Positions 1-10,930 are shown, counted from the stretch's first letter. The stretch: DNA of 64,000 nucleotides from Erinaceus europaeus (GCF_950295315.1 NC_080168.1:75371519-75435518), one strand, 5' to 3'. A program made the numbers and translations. Notes: generated from the letters alone by a model not told the origin.

Positions 1-184
1 CAACAATCCCAGAAACCTATGCTTTGATCAAGGGTTTTTGTTTGTTCTGTTTTGTTTTTAAACATAGTTCCAGAGAATGAGCTCAGAATTTCACACATAC
101 AGGGCATCACTTCTCTGTCACACTTTTTTTTTAATGGTGATTTCACCTTCACCTCATCATTTTTTTTTAATGTTAAATTTTTAA

Positions 185-187
<3 letters not shown>

Positions 188-224
<37 letters not shown>

Positions 225-226
225 TT
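188..226. repeat. (TTA)n microsatellite
   Basis: About twelve uninterrupted TTA/TAT units. It abuts the A-rich end of the minus-strand SINE that follows, so it probably grew from that SINE's tail. Confidence 0.95.
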
Positions 227-342
227 AACCAGAGCACTGTTCAACTCTGGCTTTATGGTGGTGTGGGGGACTGAACCTGGGACTTTGGAGCCTCAGGCAT
301 GACAGTCTGTTTGCACAGCCATTATGCTATCTACCCTCCACC
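227..342 (-). mobile_element. SINE type 2 (tRNA-derived), minus strand
   Basis: On the minus strand the copy reads as a box-A-like 'gatagcataatgg', then a box-B-like region, then 'ccagagttgaacagtgctctgg'-like sequence before an A-rich tail (the TTA repeat). It matches the better preserved plus-strand copies at 801-974 and 29088-29270. No clear TSD is seen. Confidence 0.8.
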
Positions 343-344
343 CA

Positions 345-455
345 CTTTTTTTTTAACCCAGACAACTGCTCATCTCTGCCTTAAGGTGGTACATGGTACT
401 GAACTTAGTATTTCATTAAAGTCTTCTATATAACCATTAGCTTATCTCACTGGTC
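345..455 (-). mobile_element. Divergent SINE type 2 fragment, minus strand
   Basis: A poly-T start followed by 'ccagacaactgctcatctctg' in the place where the neighbouring SINE has its conserved 'ccagagcactgttcaactctg', then a degraded tRNA-like head. It is older than its neighbour. Confidence 0.6.
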
Positions 456-473
456 CATAATCAAAATTTAAAA

Positions 474-1321
474 GTGAATGTACTGAGGACTTCTGGCAGT
501 GTGCAGCTATGCAGTAATAGCAGACTCACTTTCCTCTCCAATCAACTAAAAAATAATGAAAATCACCTGAAAACACAGCAAAACAGGACCAGGATATCTT
601 CAGAAACTCACCAAGCCACCAAATGGTTTCTGTACAGAAAAGGGGTGAAGAAGAGATTCCCAAGACTAAAAAGACATACTCAGGGAGGGCTGGTGCCAAA
701 CTGGGAGATAAGCAACTGAGGCAAACTACTTCTGGGTCAGAATTAAAGCAACAACAACTGTTAAAAAGAAAAAAAAAAATCACCTAAAAACTCAGCAGTT
801 TGGGCAGGGGTAGATAGCATCATGGTTATGCAGAGACTCTCATGCCTATGGCTCCGAAGTCCTAGGTTCAATCCCCCACACAATAAGCCAGAGCTGTGCA
901 GTGCTCTGGTGTTTCTCTCTGTGTCTTTCTCTCTGCTTCTCCCAAAAAAAATAAAATACTTAAAAAAAAAAAAACCTCATCAATTTATAACTGTGACTTT
1001 TAAAGTTTCCAGTGCTGTTATCCCGCAGAGGATGAACAACAGCAGGAAGACCCTATACTGACATCAAAGATATTAAACAGACCTGGTAACTCATGATAAA
1101 ATCTCCCTTTCCCACCCCTCCCCAAAAACTGGAAAAGGACTTAAAACTTTAGAAGTCATGCTCAGTGGCAGGAGCACTATTCTGGTATGAAACAAAACAG
1201 AGTGATCAGAGGAAGAATGGCAAAAAAATGGGGGGACCATAAATCTTCCTTTATGTATGAACACTAAAGAGAAAGGATTTCTCCAAGGCTCTTTCTCCCC
1301 CTACCACCCTCACCCCAGGTT
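474..1321 (+). mobile_element. Old L1 5' UTR region, interrupted by a SINE
   Basis: This A-rich stretch has phrases typical of L1 5' leader and pre-ORF1 sequence (aaacacagcaaaacagg, cttcagaaactcaccaagc, gggagataagcaactgagg). It is cut by the type 2 SINE at 801-974 and then by the L1 insertion at 1336-2645, after which the same old L1 resumes at 2660 with an ORF1 remnant. The assignment rests on context and pattern rather than on an open frame. Confidence 0.55.
801..974 (+). mobile_element. SINE type 2, plus strand
   Basis: It has a box A-like 'gatagcatcatggttatgc', a box B 'ggttcaatccc', the body 'agctgtgcagtgctctgg', a CT run and an A-rich tail. The order matches a tRNA-derived pol III SINE. 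It lies inside the old L1 leader. Confidence 0.85.
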
Positions 1322-1335
1322 AGAATAGCAGCAGG
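1322..1335 (+). repeat. Left TSD of twin-primed L1
   Basis: The 14-mer agaatagcagcagg occurs here and again at 2646-2659, exactly bracketing the L1 fragment between them. Confidence 0.9.
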
Positions 1336-2645
1336 TCTAGGCTTTTGAGAGAGTCCGCATATCAAATACATAGCCTATATATTAAAAAGATTCAGTTTGT
1401 CTTTTGAGAAACTTTGAGACATACAATTGATTTCCCCCTCTCATATTAATTAGCTACTGATTTATATGTCTACATTTTGCTAGGAGTGTACATAAACACC
1501 ATTCCCACCACCAAAGGACTGTGACCCATCCCTCCCGCCCACTCCCACCCCCCATTGGCCCAGGAAGCTACATGCCTACCCCTCACCACTGGGTTTTTAC
1601 TTTGGTGCCCTACTTACCAAGTAGATTAGAAGCTTCCAATAGCACAGCTATATACAAGATACTGGGTACTGTCCAGCAAACCATAACAAAGGGACTTTTC
1701 AAAGTTAACCCAATTAACAAATAATGTGATGATAATATTAACTATCGATTGTCTTTTTGAACCCTAAGACAGCAGGAACCTCACATCTTCACTATAGAGC
1801 CCCTACTTCCCCCAGTCCTGGAACCCTTGGATAGGGCCCACTTTCCCGTATGCATCTCCCAATCCAAACCAAATAACATTGCATCTGCTGATCACAACAT
1901 AACCAAAGCAACGATTGCTACCTCAACATGCTTCACCTCAGAATGTATCCAGAGACTTCACGTGTGGAATGACAACCCTTCAGCTTCATTACTCGGGTGA
2001 GACCTTTCCTTTAATAGTACACTCTAATTTCATCTCAGGTAGTTCACTTTCCAACAAAGTCCCATAACCTAGATATACACCAGTTTCTGTGAGAGAGAGC
2101 TTATGTGCACACGTATCCATAAACTACTGCAAAATATATACCTGAAAGCAGTAGTACACTAGAGTTTGCAGTGAGTACCTCCCTAACACTTCCTCTCCAC
2201 TATTCCAAGCTTGGGATCCATGATTGCTCAACAAATTGTTTGGCTTCATATGTTAACTCTCTTTTCAATCACCAGGTTCCAAATGCCACCAGGATGCTGG
2301 CTAGGCTTCCCTGGATTGAAGACCCCACCAATGTGTCCTGGAGCTCAGCTTCCCCAGAGTCACACCCTACTAGGGAAAGAGAGAGGCAGACTGGGGGTAT
2401 GGACCAACCAGTCAACGCCCATGTTCAGCGGGGAAGCAATTACAGAAGCCAGACCTTCTACCTTCTGCAACCCTCAACGACCCTGGGTCCATGCTCCCAG
2501 AGGGATAGAGAATGGGAAAGCTACCATGGGAGGGGGTGGGTTATGGGGATTGGGTGTTGGGAATTGTGTGGAGTTGTACCCCTCCTACCTTATGCTTTTG
2601 TTCACTAATCCTTTCTTAAATAAAAAATTTAAAAAAAAAAAAAAA
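1336..2645 (+). mobile_element. 5'-truncated, 5'-inverted (twin-primed) L1 3' UTR insertion
   Basis: Bases 1336-1616 are the reverse complement of the first part of the young L1 3' UTR (compare 22857-23157), and 1617-2645 continue the same UTR forwards (compare 23158-24165). The break is clean: the inverted piece ends at 'gcctaga' of the element and the forward piece starts at 'ccaagtagatt'. The copy ends in poly-A (2631-2645) and is flanked by a perfect 14-bp TSD. This is the standard product of twin priming during L1 integration. The forward part carries one of the four open 3' UTR frames described in the findings. Confidence 0.93.
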
Positions 2646-2659
2646 AGAATAGCAGCAGG
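2646..2659 (+). repeat. Right TSD of twin-primed L1
   Basis: Second copy of agaatagcagcagg. The old L1 leader resumes directly after it. Confidence 0.9.
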
Positions 2660-3225
2660 GAGAACCTCTATTGACACCAAAGACCAAAATTGGCCTGTGA
2701 CACAGGATAAAATTTTCCCTACCCAAAGATCTATAAACAGGAAATCAAACACCTTAGCCACAATGTCTCCTGCTGGCACAACAATGAAAGCTACAATAAA
2801 TGCAGAAACTTGAGAAATACAGATAGCAATGACAGAAACTCCAAATGACCAAACAGATCTAGAAAAAATGAAAGATAGTATTCATAAAACTCATTCTGAA
2901 ATCAATTCAAGAAACTAAAGATTCAAAAACTCAGTGATCATTTTACCTAAGAATTAAAAGTACAAAAAAAGAAAAAGAAAAAAAAAAGATAAGCCAAGCA
3001 GAACTGCAGGGCCTAAAAGGACGCTTTGAATGCAGTTCAGGCTAAGGTAAGAGGCCTTGGAAGTAAACTTAATCCGGTGGAGGAGAGAATATCAACACTA
3101 AAAGACACAACCATCACACTCTGTGAATTTAAAACTCTTGGAGAGGAAGGGCTTCAGGAAAATTAAGTACTTCCCTATGAAACAGCAGACTCCATCAAAA
3201 AGACAAACATAAAAAAATAAATATA
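2660..3225 (+). pseudogene. Old L1 ORF1 remnant (N-terminal part)
   Basis: Sequence around 2763 (acaatgtctcctgctggc) and the following Lys/Glu/Thr-rich, stop-ridden stretch resemble the start and coiled-coil region of an old L1 ORF1. Later phrases such as aaaagacacaaccatcac fit its pre-RRM region. No open frame survives and the match fades near 3225 before the SINE. This is clearly an older L1 than the other copies here. ORF1 would encode the RNA-binding chaperone of the L1 particle. Confidence 0.55.
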
Positions 3226-3320
3226 CTAAAGATGACTATAAAATAGAACAATAATGAAAATAATGTCTGCCTCGTAGGGGTGAGTAAACTTTTGTGTTAT
3301 TAAGAGGGAAAGTGAGAGAG

Positions 3321-3604
3321 TGGGCAGGCAGTGGCACACCAGGTTTATTGCACATAGTGCAAAGGGCAAGGACTCATGTAGGAATCCCTGTTCAAGACCC
3401 CAGCTCCCCACCTGCAGGCATGGTTGCTTCACAACTGGTGAAGCAGGTCTGCAGGTGCCTATCTTTCTCCCCTCCTCTCTTAATTTCTCTGTCTTACCCA
3501 ATAGTAACAGCAACAACAACAATGGAAAAAAAGATGGCCAGAAGCCAACTTTTATTATAGTACCAGCACCAAGTCCCAGAGATAACCCTGGAGGAAAAAA
3601 AAAA
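3321..3604 (+). mobile_element. SINE type 1L, plus strand
   Basis: The degraded head 'ggcaggcagtggcacacc' leads to 'agctccccacctgcaggc', 'gaagcaggtctgcaggtg', a CT-rich block, 'ctgtcttacccaatagta' and then the extra 3' block ending 'cccagagataaccctggagg' plus an A tail. Confidence 0.85.
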
Positions 3605-4274
3605 TGAAGTTGGTAACTCAAATAGGAAATAGGTCAGTATTCCTGCATTGATACCATCCCCTCTATATGGATGACCCCAATATTCCCCAGTTCTGGGGAA
3701 AAAAGAAAACTCATTCCAGGTAGGGCTCTCCTCTTCATGTTTAGGAGCTCTTTTTTACCCTGGGTGCTGGGTACTCTTGGCAAAATGAACTCTATTCGTA
3801 CAGGTGAGAACATCCATGCTCACAATTCGAACAACTACCCATATACTGCTGATCCCCAAATCCTCAAAGTCATTTAAATGCTTCTGCAGCAAAGTAGGAA
3901 AAAGAACAAAAGAAGAAAAAGAAGTGGAAGGTGATATCTTCAGAGCTGGTCTTGCACTACAGGTAGTTTATATGTTACTGCACAACAAATTAGGCATGTC
4001 CTCATCTTTGCCCATAAACTCAGTCCTCCTGCTCTGTTCTCAGTTTTAGTTGACAGCACCAAAAATCAACTATAAGCCCAAACAAAGGCTCTAGGGTTCA
4101 TTTTGTATTCCTTCATTTCCATCAAAATACATCTAATTAGTCTCCAAGATCTGCTACTTTTACTAATAATTCATCCCTTTTTCTTCCAATTTTCTCAAAA
4201 ACAAAAAAAGTATTTAACTGCTCTGCATGTCTCTGGGCTCCTTCTACCATTAAAATCATCCTCCAGTTAGAAAA
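3605..4274. other. No recognisable feature
   Basis: Ordinary AT-rich single-copy-looking sequence. The short open frames here have no recognisable domain and no splice-site support. Confidence 0.5.
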
Positions 4275-4740
4275 CCACCCTCAAAGATGTTTGTAAAGCA
4301 CAAAACTGAGTTTGTCACATCCTTGCTTACAGCCCTTTCATAGCACCACTTCACTTATAGCACAAGGCCCATGCTCCTGATATAGGCCAGATTCTGACCT
4401 AGACACTATAGTCCACCAGGTGTGATTGAGGGACTGCTGATACCTGTGCTAGTTATGCTGCAGTCTTTGGCTCATGTTGTACCTCCTCCTGACCTTCACT
4501 GTGCAGAAGACAGCTAAGGCACTGCCTCCTGCAGTACTCCCCTCCTGGCCCGTACTCTAATCAAGCTCTACTCATAGTACTCCCAAGTATCTGGTAACCT
4601 GCCACTGCTGACATTGCTTTATGACTCTTTGTTGTGCCTCATCCTTAAGAACACAGTGCTATCATACTCATCAGTGGATGTCCAGTGGCTAACAGTGCCA
4701 ATTACATGATAGGTGTCTAATAAATGTCTATTGCAAAAAA
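4275..4740 (+). mobile_element. Ancient L2 (CR1-like LINE) 3' end
   Basis: Degraded but ordered L2 3' UTR phrases are visible: 'gtttgtcacatccttgctta', 'agcacaaggcccatgctcc', 'tggctcatgttgtacctcc' and a terminal 'aggtgtctaataaatgtct'. The order and plus orientation fit the pan-mammalian L2 3' end. Divergence is high, as expected for a family long silent in mammals. Confidence 0.75.
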
Positions 4741-6049
4741 TAACAAGTAACCAGTTTTGACAGGCCCTGATTGATTAATCCCACCTTCTCTGAGTTCTTC
4801 CCCACTCCCCGGAACCACTGCCAAGTTCTAGGTAAAAGCCTTGGGTAATCACATCAATTTTCCAAACACTGGAGTCTACTTTCATTTAAGCCTCACTAAT
4901 TTGGCAGGCCTTTTCAAGTCACTTTTAATTAACAAGGTTTTCACTGTTGAGATACATTACATAAAGTGGTTTTTTCTTTTTGTACTGAATTATTCTGATA
5001 CGTATCTCAGTTCTCTGTCACTTTCTATGTACGGAAAATTATATAAAAATAAAGAATTTACCTTTTTAAAAAAATTCTGCTGAAGAAATGTTTGAGTATT
5101 ACAGACACCTGTTCTCACTTAATCACAACACCCTTCTTTAGACAAATCTTTCTAAGTTTGGTTCCAGTCCTATTTCTTCCATTATTTGGGAATAACTTGA
5201 GGGGGAAAAAAGTTACTTAGCCATTCTGGAGTGAGAAAAGATTTTAAATAATTAAAGCATACTTTATATTGAAAGTATAGCTGATTTTGGCTCAAAATAA
5301 TCAACATAATTCAGGACATTTCAATTTGCTGCCTAGATTAGTCTTCCTTATGAAATCACTGCCCTAACCTAACCAGCTAAAAACAAAATAAAATGTTTTC
5401 ACATTAGATAAGCATAAACCTATTGGTTCTGAGTAAATGAAGTCAGCATTATATATTTTAGCAGAACATCATGACTATTATAATGCATAATAATAAACAT
5501 ATCTGCCATTGGGTCCCTTTGTACTGCTTCAGAGAACAGAAAAGCATTTGCCCCATAGGCCTGAAATCTAAATTAAACAAGAATATGAGTTACACTTGTT
5601 TCATAGGTGAGAGTTAATTAACATTTTATCCCAAGCTGAGAAGGAAAAGGGAAAGAAAATTAAAATCAATATTAACAGCATCAGAATTCACTCTAAACCT
5701 TAGAGGAGTCATCTGTAATGTGAATGTAATTTACAAGGCTTACACCAGAACCAAGCTCAACCTGACAGTCCCTTTCTCCCCACCTACTGACTGTTCTTAC
5801 AGCCTCACAGCTATGGCTGGCTTGCCGGCAGGTAGACCAGGAGCACACGAACTCCAGGGACCCCCTCCAAAATTGTGACTCTATGATTTTCTCTTACCTT
5901 TTCGTTTTCTGTCAATATTTATGATTAAATATGCAATAACATAAAATATATTGAACCAAGAAGATAGATCCCATAAGCCTAATTCTGGGTGGGTACAACA
6001 AGTGACACTCAACACTTCAACAACTGGGAGAAAGTCTAAGGTCTTCAGA
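4741..6049. other. No recognisable feature
   Basis: About 1.3 kb of AT-rich sequence without a repeat or open frame I can name. Frames of 60-80 codons occur, about as expected by chance. Confidence 0.5.
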
Positions 6050-7675
6050 TAAACAAAGGACCACACAAGCTAGATAAGGGCAAGAAACTGGCTCACTTAT
6101 TGATGGCCTTTTTGGTCACTACCAGACCACCTTATCATCTGGGGCCCCAGTCAGGGGATCCTCAGATTCCAACACAGATATGATGGCCTAGACCTCTAAT
6201 AGATCCCTTTCTCCACAATCATTGGTCACATCCATCAGGAATATCATCATAAGCCCTCTGTGGGCCATTCCAGGAACTTGTTCTCCCTAGTAGCAAAGGT
6301 AGGGCCACTCTGAAGAAAAGCTCTGTCATCCTCCCTGCCACTCGAGAAAGATTAGTCCTGAAATGAGTGCAGCCAAGAATGTTCCTAGCTGTGAAAATGA
6401 ACCATGAGTTCAGACTGACAGGAACTCAGACATTACACAGGCTCCTGTGCTAAATATAAGCTCTAAGTCAGGTGTATGGGGTAAACAGTTAATTTCATTC
6501 ATAATTTTTTTTTTTTTTTTGCTTCTAGGGTCTAGGGTTATTGCTGGGGGCTCATGCCGCACTAAGAATCTACTGCTCCTAGCAGCCTTATTTTTTTCCA
6601 TTTTGTTTGATAGGACAGAGAGAAATTGAAAGAGGAGAGAGACAGAGAGAAAGACACTTGCAAACATGCTTCATTGCTCCTGAAGCAGACTCCTTGTGGG
6701 TGAGGAGTGGAGGCTCAAACCCAGACCCTTGTGAGTATCTTTGTGGGTCCTTATGCTTTGTACTATGTGTGCTTAACTGGGTACAGCACTGCCCAGCCCC
6801 TATTCATAGATTTTCTTGAAGATTAGGAGCTACTTTCTGCTCTAATCTAACTTTCTAGCCCTTTTCTAAACTCTGACACCATCTTCTCAGACAATATTTC
6901 TGTCTACCTCCATGTTAGCTATCAAACTCAAGCAAAAATTAGAATAGTCATAGGCCCTTAGGAACATACCTAAAATAGACTTCCACACTACTTTTTACCC
7001 TAAGAGCCCTATTCCTACCTGTTCTATTCCTACTTTTTGGTTCTTGTTCATTAATCATTTTGTCCTACTTTATATCTAACTGCCTTTCAGCCACCAAGTT
7101 GCAGACACTAGCATTATGCCATCCTGACTTCCCTGAGCAAACAACCTCACCAGTGTATCTTTGAACCTCACCTCTCCAGAGCCCTACCTCACTAGAGAAA
7201 GTTAGAAACAGGCTGGGAGGTATAGTTCTACCTGCCAACCCCCATGTCCAGCAGAGAAGCAATTACAGATTTCAGAACTACTACTGTCTGCAGCCTCAAA
7301 ATAATTTTGTTCCATACTCTCAATGGAGGAGAAATGAGAAGGAAAGATAACCAGAGGCTCTGAACTTCAACTCCATGAGGTCCTAGAGAGAAAAGAAGAA
7401 GTAGGGAGGGATATTTGGATGTAGTAATAGGTGTATGTGTGACATGGAAAAGAAGAGAAGATGGGACCATGAAAAAAAAAGGGCAAATATGTACATAGAC
7501 AGAAAAGTACAGAGAATAGTTAACCTGTATCTGAAACCTTAAGAGAACTGTTGTAGCTTCCAGTGGAGGGAATGGGGATATGGAACTCTGGTGGTGGGGA
7601 TGGTGCAGAAGTTTACCCCATTTAGCATGTAATTTTTTAAATCATATTAAAACACTAATATTATTTTTAAAAGTA
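6050..7675 (+). mobile_element. Old L1 3' UTR (split by a SINE)
   Basis: This matches in order the other old-type L1 3' UTRs at 32310-33190, 41480-42489 and 44741-45612: a 'ggccccagtcaggggatcc' block, 'cagccaagaatgttcctagc', 'gccaccaagttgcagac', 'ccctacctcactagagaaag', and an AT-rich 3' end near 7660. The minus-strand SINE at 6504-6801 interrupts it. No ORF2 remains upstream, so it is a 5'-truncated copy. Confidence 0.75.
6504..6801 (-). mobile_element. SINE type 1L, minus strand
   Basis: It runs from a poly-T (the reversed A tail, 6505-6520) through 'ggacagagagaaattgaaag' to a reversed box B 'ggctcaaacccagacc' and a head ending near 6800. A 7-bp direct repeat attcata (6497-6503 and 6802-6808) is a plausible TSD. 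Confidence 0.85.
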
Positions 7676-7811
7676 AAAGAAAATACATTGAACCTATAAC
7701 ACATGATTTGTACCCTTGAATCTTTATTACAAACTACTATTCAAAATACATGTATAGAGTTTAATCTACTATTGAATAAAATATATTTCTATTCTCATAA
7801 ACATCATCCCC

Positions 7812-8020
7812 ATTTTTTTGATAGGACAGAGAGAAATTGGGAGAAGGGGAGGAAGAGAGGGAGAAAAAAAAAATAAAGACACCTGTAGACCTGTTTCGTC
7901 ACTTGTAAAGCCTCCCCCATGCAGTTGGGGAGCTGGAGGCTTGAACCTGGTTTCTTGTGTGGGTCCTTGCACTTAGAATTATGTATGCTTAACTGGGTGC
8001 TCCACCACTCAGCCCCTGAT
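7812..8020 (-). mobile_element. SINE type 1, minus strand
   Basis: Shows the reversed 'ttgataggacagagagaaat', a CT/GA-rich block, 'acctgtagacctgtttcgtc', a reversed box B 'gaggcttgaacctggtt' and a degraded head. The A-rich tail is short and no TSD is obvious. Confidence 0.85.
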
Positions 8021-8340
8021 TCACCTTTTCTACGAAGTTGTTAAAACCCACATATCAATTAAGGACAAACACCCAATAAGTGCCTTAATAAATTAAAAAA
8101 GGATGTAAGTGAATTAAATTCCAACTGCTAAGTCTGAGGGACGAATACCAAAAAACACCATTATAAAACAAATAAAACAAATAATGTTACACCAGGTGAA
8201 AAAAACACTAAGGTAGAGTCACCTTAAATCCTCTCCAAGATTTCCTTAACTGAAAATTCTAGAAAGGAGACTTTGGTAGATTTTTTTTTTTTTTAACTAG
8301 AGGGTGGTGGATGGGCTCAAGTGGCATTATTTACTGATGA
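8021..8340. other. No recognisable feature upstream of Vingi
   Basis: AT-rich flank with a T14 run at 8281-8294. Two in-frame TGA codons at 8335-8340 close the Vingi frame on this side. Confidence 0.5.
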
Positions 8341-10101
8341 CTTTGGTTTGATGGCTCTCAGCACTCATCTCCAAAACTCTCTCCCTTTACACTGTCTGAA
8401 CTGGAAGATGCTTTGAAGAGGGTTAAACCGGGAACAGCTGCTGGCTATGATAACATCACCCCAGAACTCATTCTTAACTTGGGCCGCGCAGCAAAGAAGT
8501 GGCTCACTTCATTCCTGTCCCACATCTTGGAATCTGAATCTATGCCCAAAATTTGGCATCGTGCGAAGATAATAGCAGTTTTGAAACCAAAGAGAGACCC
8601 AACACTGGCCGCCAGCTATAGATCAATTTCTCTCCTCTCCGTGTGTTACAAACTCCTTGAGAGGCTGCTTCTGTCACGTATTTCTCCTCTTACAGAGAAA
8701 TTCCTATCACCCGCCCAAGCTGGTTTCCACCCAGGAAGATCTACCTGCGAACAAGCCCTGGCCCTCTCAACTTACATTGAAAATGGATTCCAGAAGAATT
8801 TAAAGACGGGTGCTGTCTTTGTTGATCTCACAGCAGCCTATGACACGGTCAGGAACCATGGTCTCCTAGTCAAGATCTCAAGATGCCTGCCTCCATGGGT
8901 GGCCAACACTATATCGTTTCTTCTCCAAAACAGAAGATTCCGGGTGCATCTGGGTGACAAGTCTAGCAGATGGAGACTTGTCTCAAGTGGCCTCCCCCAG
9001 GGCTCTGTTCTGGCTCCTACGCTATTTAATATTTACATCAATGACCTCCCAGAAACTTTTTCAAGGAAGTTCATCTACGCCAATGACATCTGCTGTGCAA
9101 CTCAGGCATCAAAGTTCGACATCCTCGAGGAAACACTCACGAAAGACATGTCTCTGATATCTGATTACTGTAAAACATGGCGACTAATTCCTAGCACTGC
9201 AAAAACGGTATCATCTGTTTTCCATCTACACCATGCCTTGGCCTCGTGTGAGCTTAATGTGCAGCTTGGCGATATGAGAATCCGGCATGAAGCCTAGCCA
9301 ATCTACCTTGGCGTTACTCTCGATCGCACTCTGTCATTTCACGAACATCTCAAAAAAACTGCAGCAAAGGTGGGCGCGAGGAATAACATCATTGCAAGAC
9401 TGGCCAGCTCCTCATGGGGCGCGAGCGCTTCCACACTACGATCATCATCTCTGGCAGTATGCTATTCCACTGCAGAATACTGTGCCCCAGTATGGTTCCA
9501 TAGCCCCCATGTCCACTTGGTCGATTCCAAATTATATTCCTCCATGAGGATAATTTCTGGAACCATCCGTTCCACCCAGGTTCCATGGCTGCCAGTTCTT
9601 AGCAACATCGTCCCGCCAGATATTCGTCGGGATGAGGCATCATCTAAGTTCATTTCCCACGTCTACGCTCGACTGGACCTGCCAATATACACGGATATCT
9701 TCGCCCACCCTGTCCAACGCTTGACGTCTCGTCACCCAATCTGGTCCCCTATGCCTACACTGAACTTCTCTGTTCCAGACTCTTGGAAACAGAGTTGGCA
9801 GTCAGCTGAGGTCAAGAACAAACACCTCATCACAGACCCCTGCAAGCGTCAACCCGGCTTTGACCTAGCACGTTATGATTGGGCCCTCCTCAATCGCTAT
9901 CGAACAGGCCATGGCCGGTGCGCCGCTATGTTCCATCGCTGGGGAGCCAGAGACGACCCGAACTGCCCCTGCAGCTACAGACAGACTATGACCCACATAG
10001 TCAATGACTGCCACCTCTCCAGATTCAAAGGAGGTCTCGAAACTTTACATCAGGCTCAACCTGACGCTGTTGACTGGCTACGGAAGAAGGGCAAATGCTA
10101 G
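8341..10101 (+). pseudogene. Vingi ORF: reverse transcriptase and C-terminal Cys/His domain, one internal stop
   Basis: The frame opens mid-protein (before 8413 it reads through FTLSELEDALKRVKPG, the RT entry motif). RT blocks in order: 'PTLAASYRSISLLSV' (block 2), 'SPAQAGFHPGRST' (block 3), 'FVDLTAAYDTV' with the motif A aspartate, 'SSGLPQGSVLAPTLFNIYIN' (motif B), and motif C read as YAND instead of YADD (9076-9087). A TAG at 9295-9297 interrupts the thumb region where the family is expected to continue. Downstream, in the same frame, are 'RTGHGRCAAMFHRWG' and a C-x-C-x8-H-x4-C cluster (CPCSYRQTMTHIVNDC) near 9964-10011. The protein would copy element RNA at a nicked target. The aspartate change and the stop make this copy inactive. 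Confidence 0.85.
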
Positions 10102-10110
10102 AAGAAGAAG
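8341..10110 (+). mobile_element. Vingi-type (Ingi-related) non-LTR retrotransposon, 5'-truncated
   Basis: One frame runs from 8341 to 10101 with a single stop (9295-9297). It encodes a non-LTR reverse transcriptase unlike the L1, L2 and RTE proteins usual in mammals, followed by a Cys/His-rich C terminus and a short (GAA)n tail (10101-10112). The apurinic endonuclease half is missing, as in a 5'-truncated insertion. By eye the element is clearly GC-richer than the AT-rich DNA around it. From memory, Vingi was described by Kojima, Kapitonov and Jurka (2011) as a hedgehog-restricted clade among mammals that lacks RNase H, with horizontal transfer suggested; I see no RNase H domain here. The clade assignment is by recognition, not by search. 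Confidence 0.8.
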
Positions 10111-10112
10111 AA

Positions 10113-10930
10113 GCACTCACTAGATTCTGATGGTCTTTCTCTCTGCTCTAAGAAAGCAAGACAAAGCAAGTTCTTCACCTGCCATTCAGACAGAACGGGA
10201 TATGGCAAAATCAGCAGCCAGACAACACACAGTGACAGCTCACATCACTGACACAAATTACACCTAATTGCATAGAGGCACATACAGGGAGTGAAAAACA
10301 GCACACCTCTAATAGGTTGGACTGGTAACCAGATTCACTGCAATATTAAGTAGTGTGTTCCTGGAGCCTTTCTTCCACAGCTGCTGAATCAAAAACATCT
10401 CTCCAGGATTTACCTTCTTGCCTTAATGACCAGGCACAATCCTCTACAAAAAGTACATGTATAGTAAGGAATAAAAAGATCTCCTATACTTTAAATAATC
10501 TTATACATCACATAATGGAACAGAAAAATGACAGTAAGTGGAACTACATAAAATATCTTTTGTAGAGAGGGAAGACCAGAAGACAGTGCTACCTGGGAAG
10601 TCTACTAACTGTATTACTGAAAAACAACATCAGCTCAGTTATTTTCCACACAAAGATAATAACTTCTATGCACAAATGAATCTCAGGTTTTACAGACATG
10701 TCAAAAGTATCGAAAGGCATTAGAGTAAGCCACATTCAGCGGGGTGATTTATCCTTGATTTTGTCTGACTCTTCTAAAGGAAAATAGACCCAGTTTTTCA
10801 GTGCACCAAAAGCATTGTCCTTTAAAAGCTTTCTTATTTTCTCTGTGCACTTGTTTTCCAAATACATTATTCAGACTACTGACCTTCAGGTTCAATCCCT
10901 CATTAAGAGGCTATTTTGGGTATGGAAAAA
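10113..10930. other. No recognisable feature
   Basis: Single-copy-looking AT-rich sequence between Vingi and the LTR. The only thing noted is 'agcactca' right after the GAA tail (10112-10119), a possible Vingi TSD. Confidence 0.45.

Noticed and set aside
474..719. 81-codon frame as a small gene
   Set aside because: It lies in an old L1 leader and has no recognisable domain.
8341..10101. Host gene coding for a Cys/His-rich protein
   Set aside because: The frame has the ordered RT blocks and a 3' tail of a retrotransposon, an inactivated catalytic site and no introns.
8341..10101. BovB/RTE element
   Set aside because: The RT blocks and C-terminal 'RTGHGRC' region do not look like RTE, and the tail is (GAA)n. 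A search is still needed to be certain.
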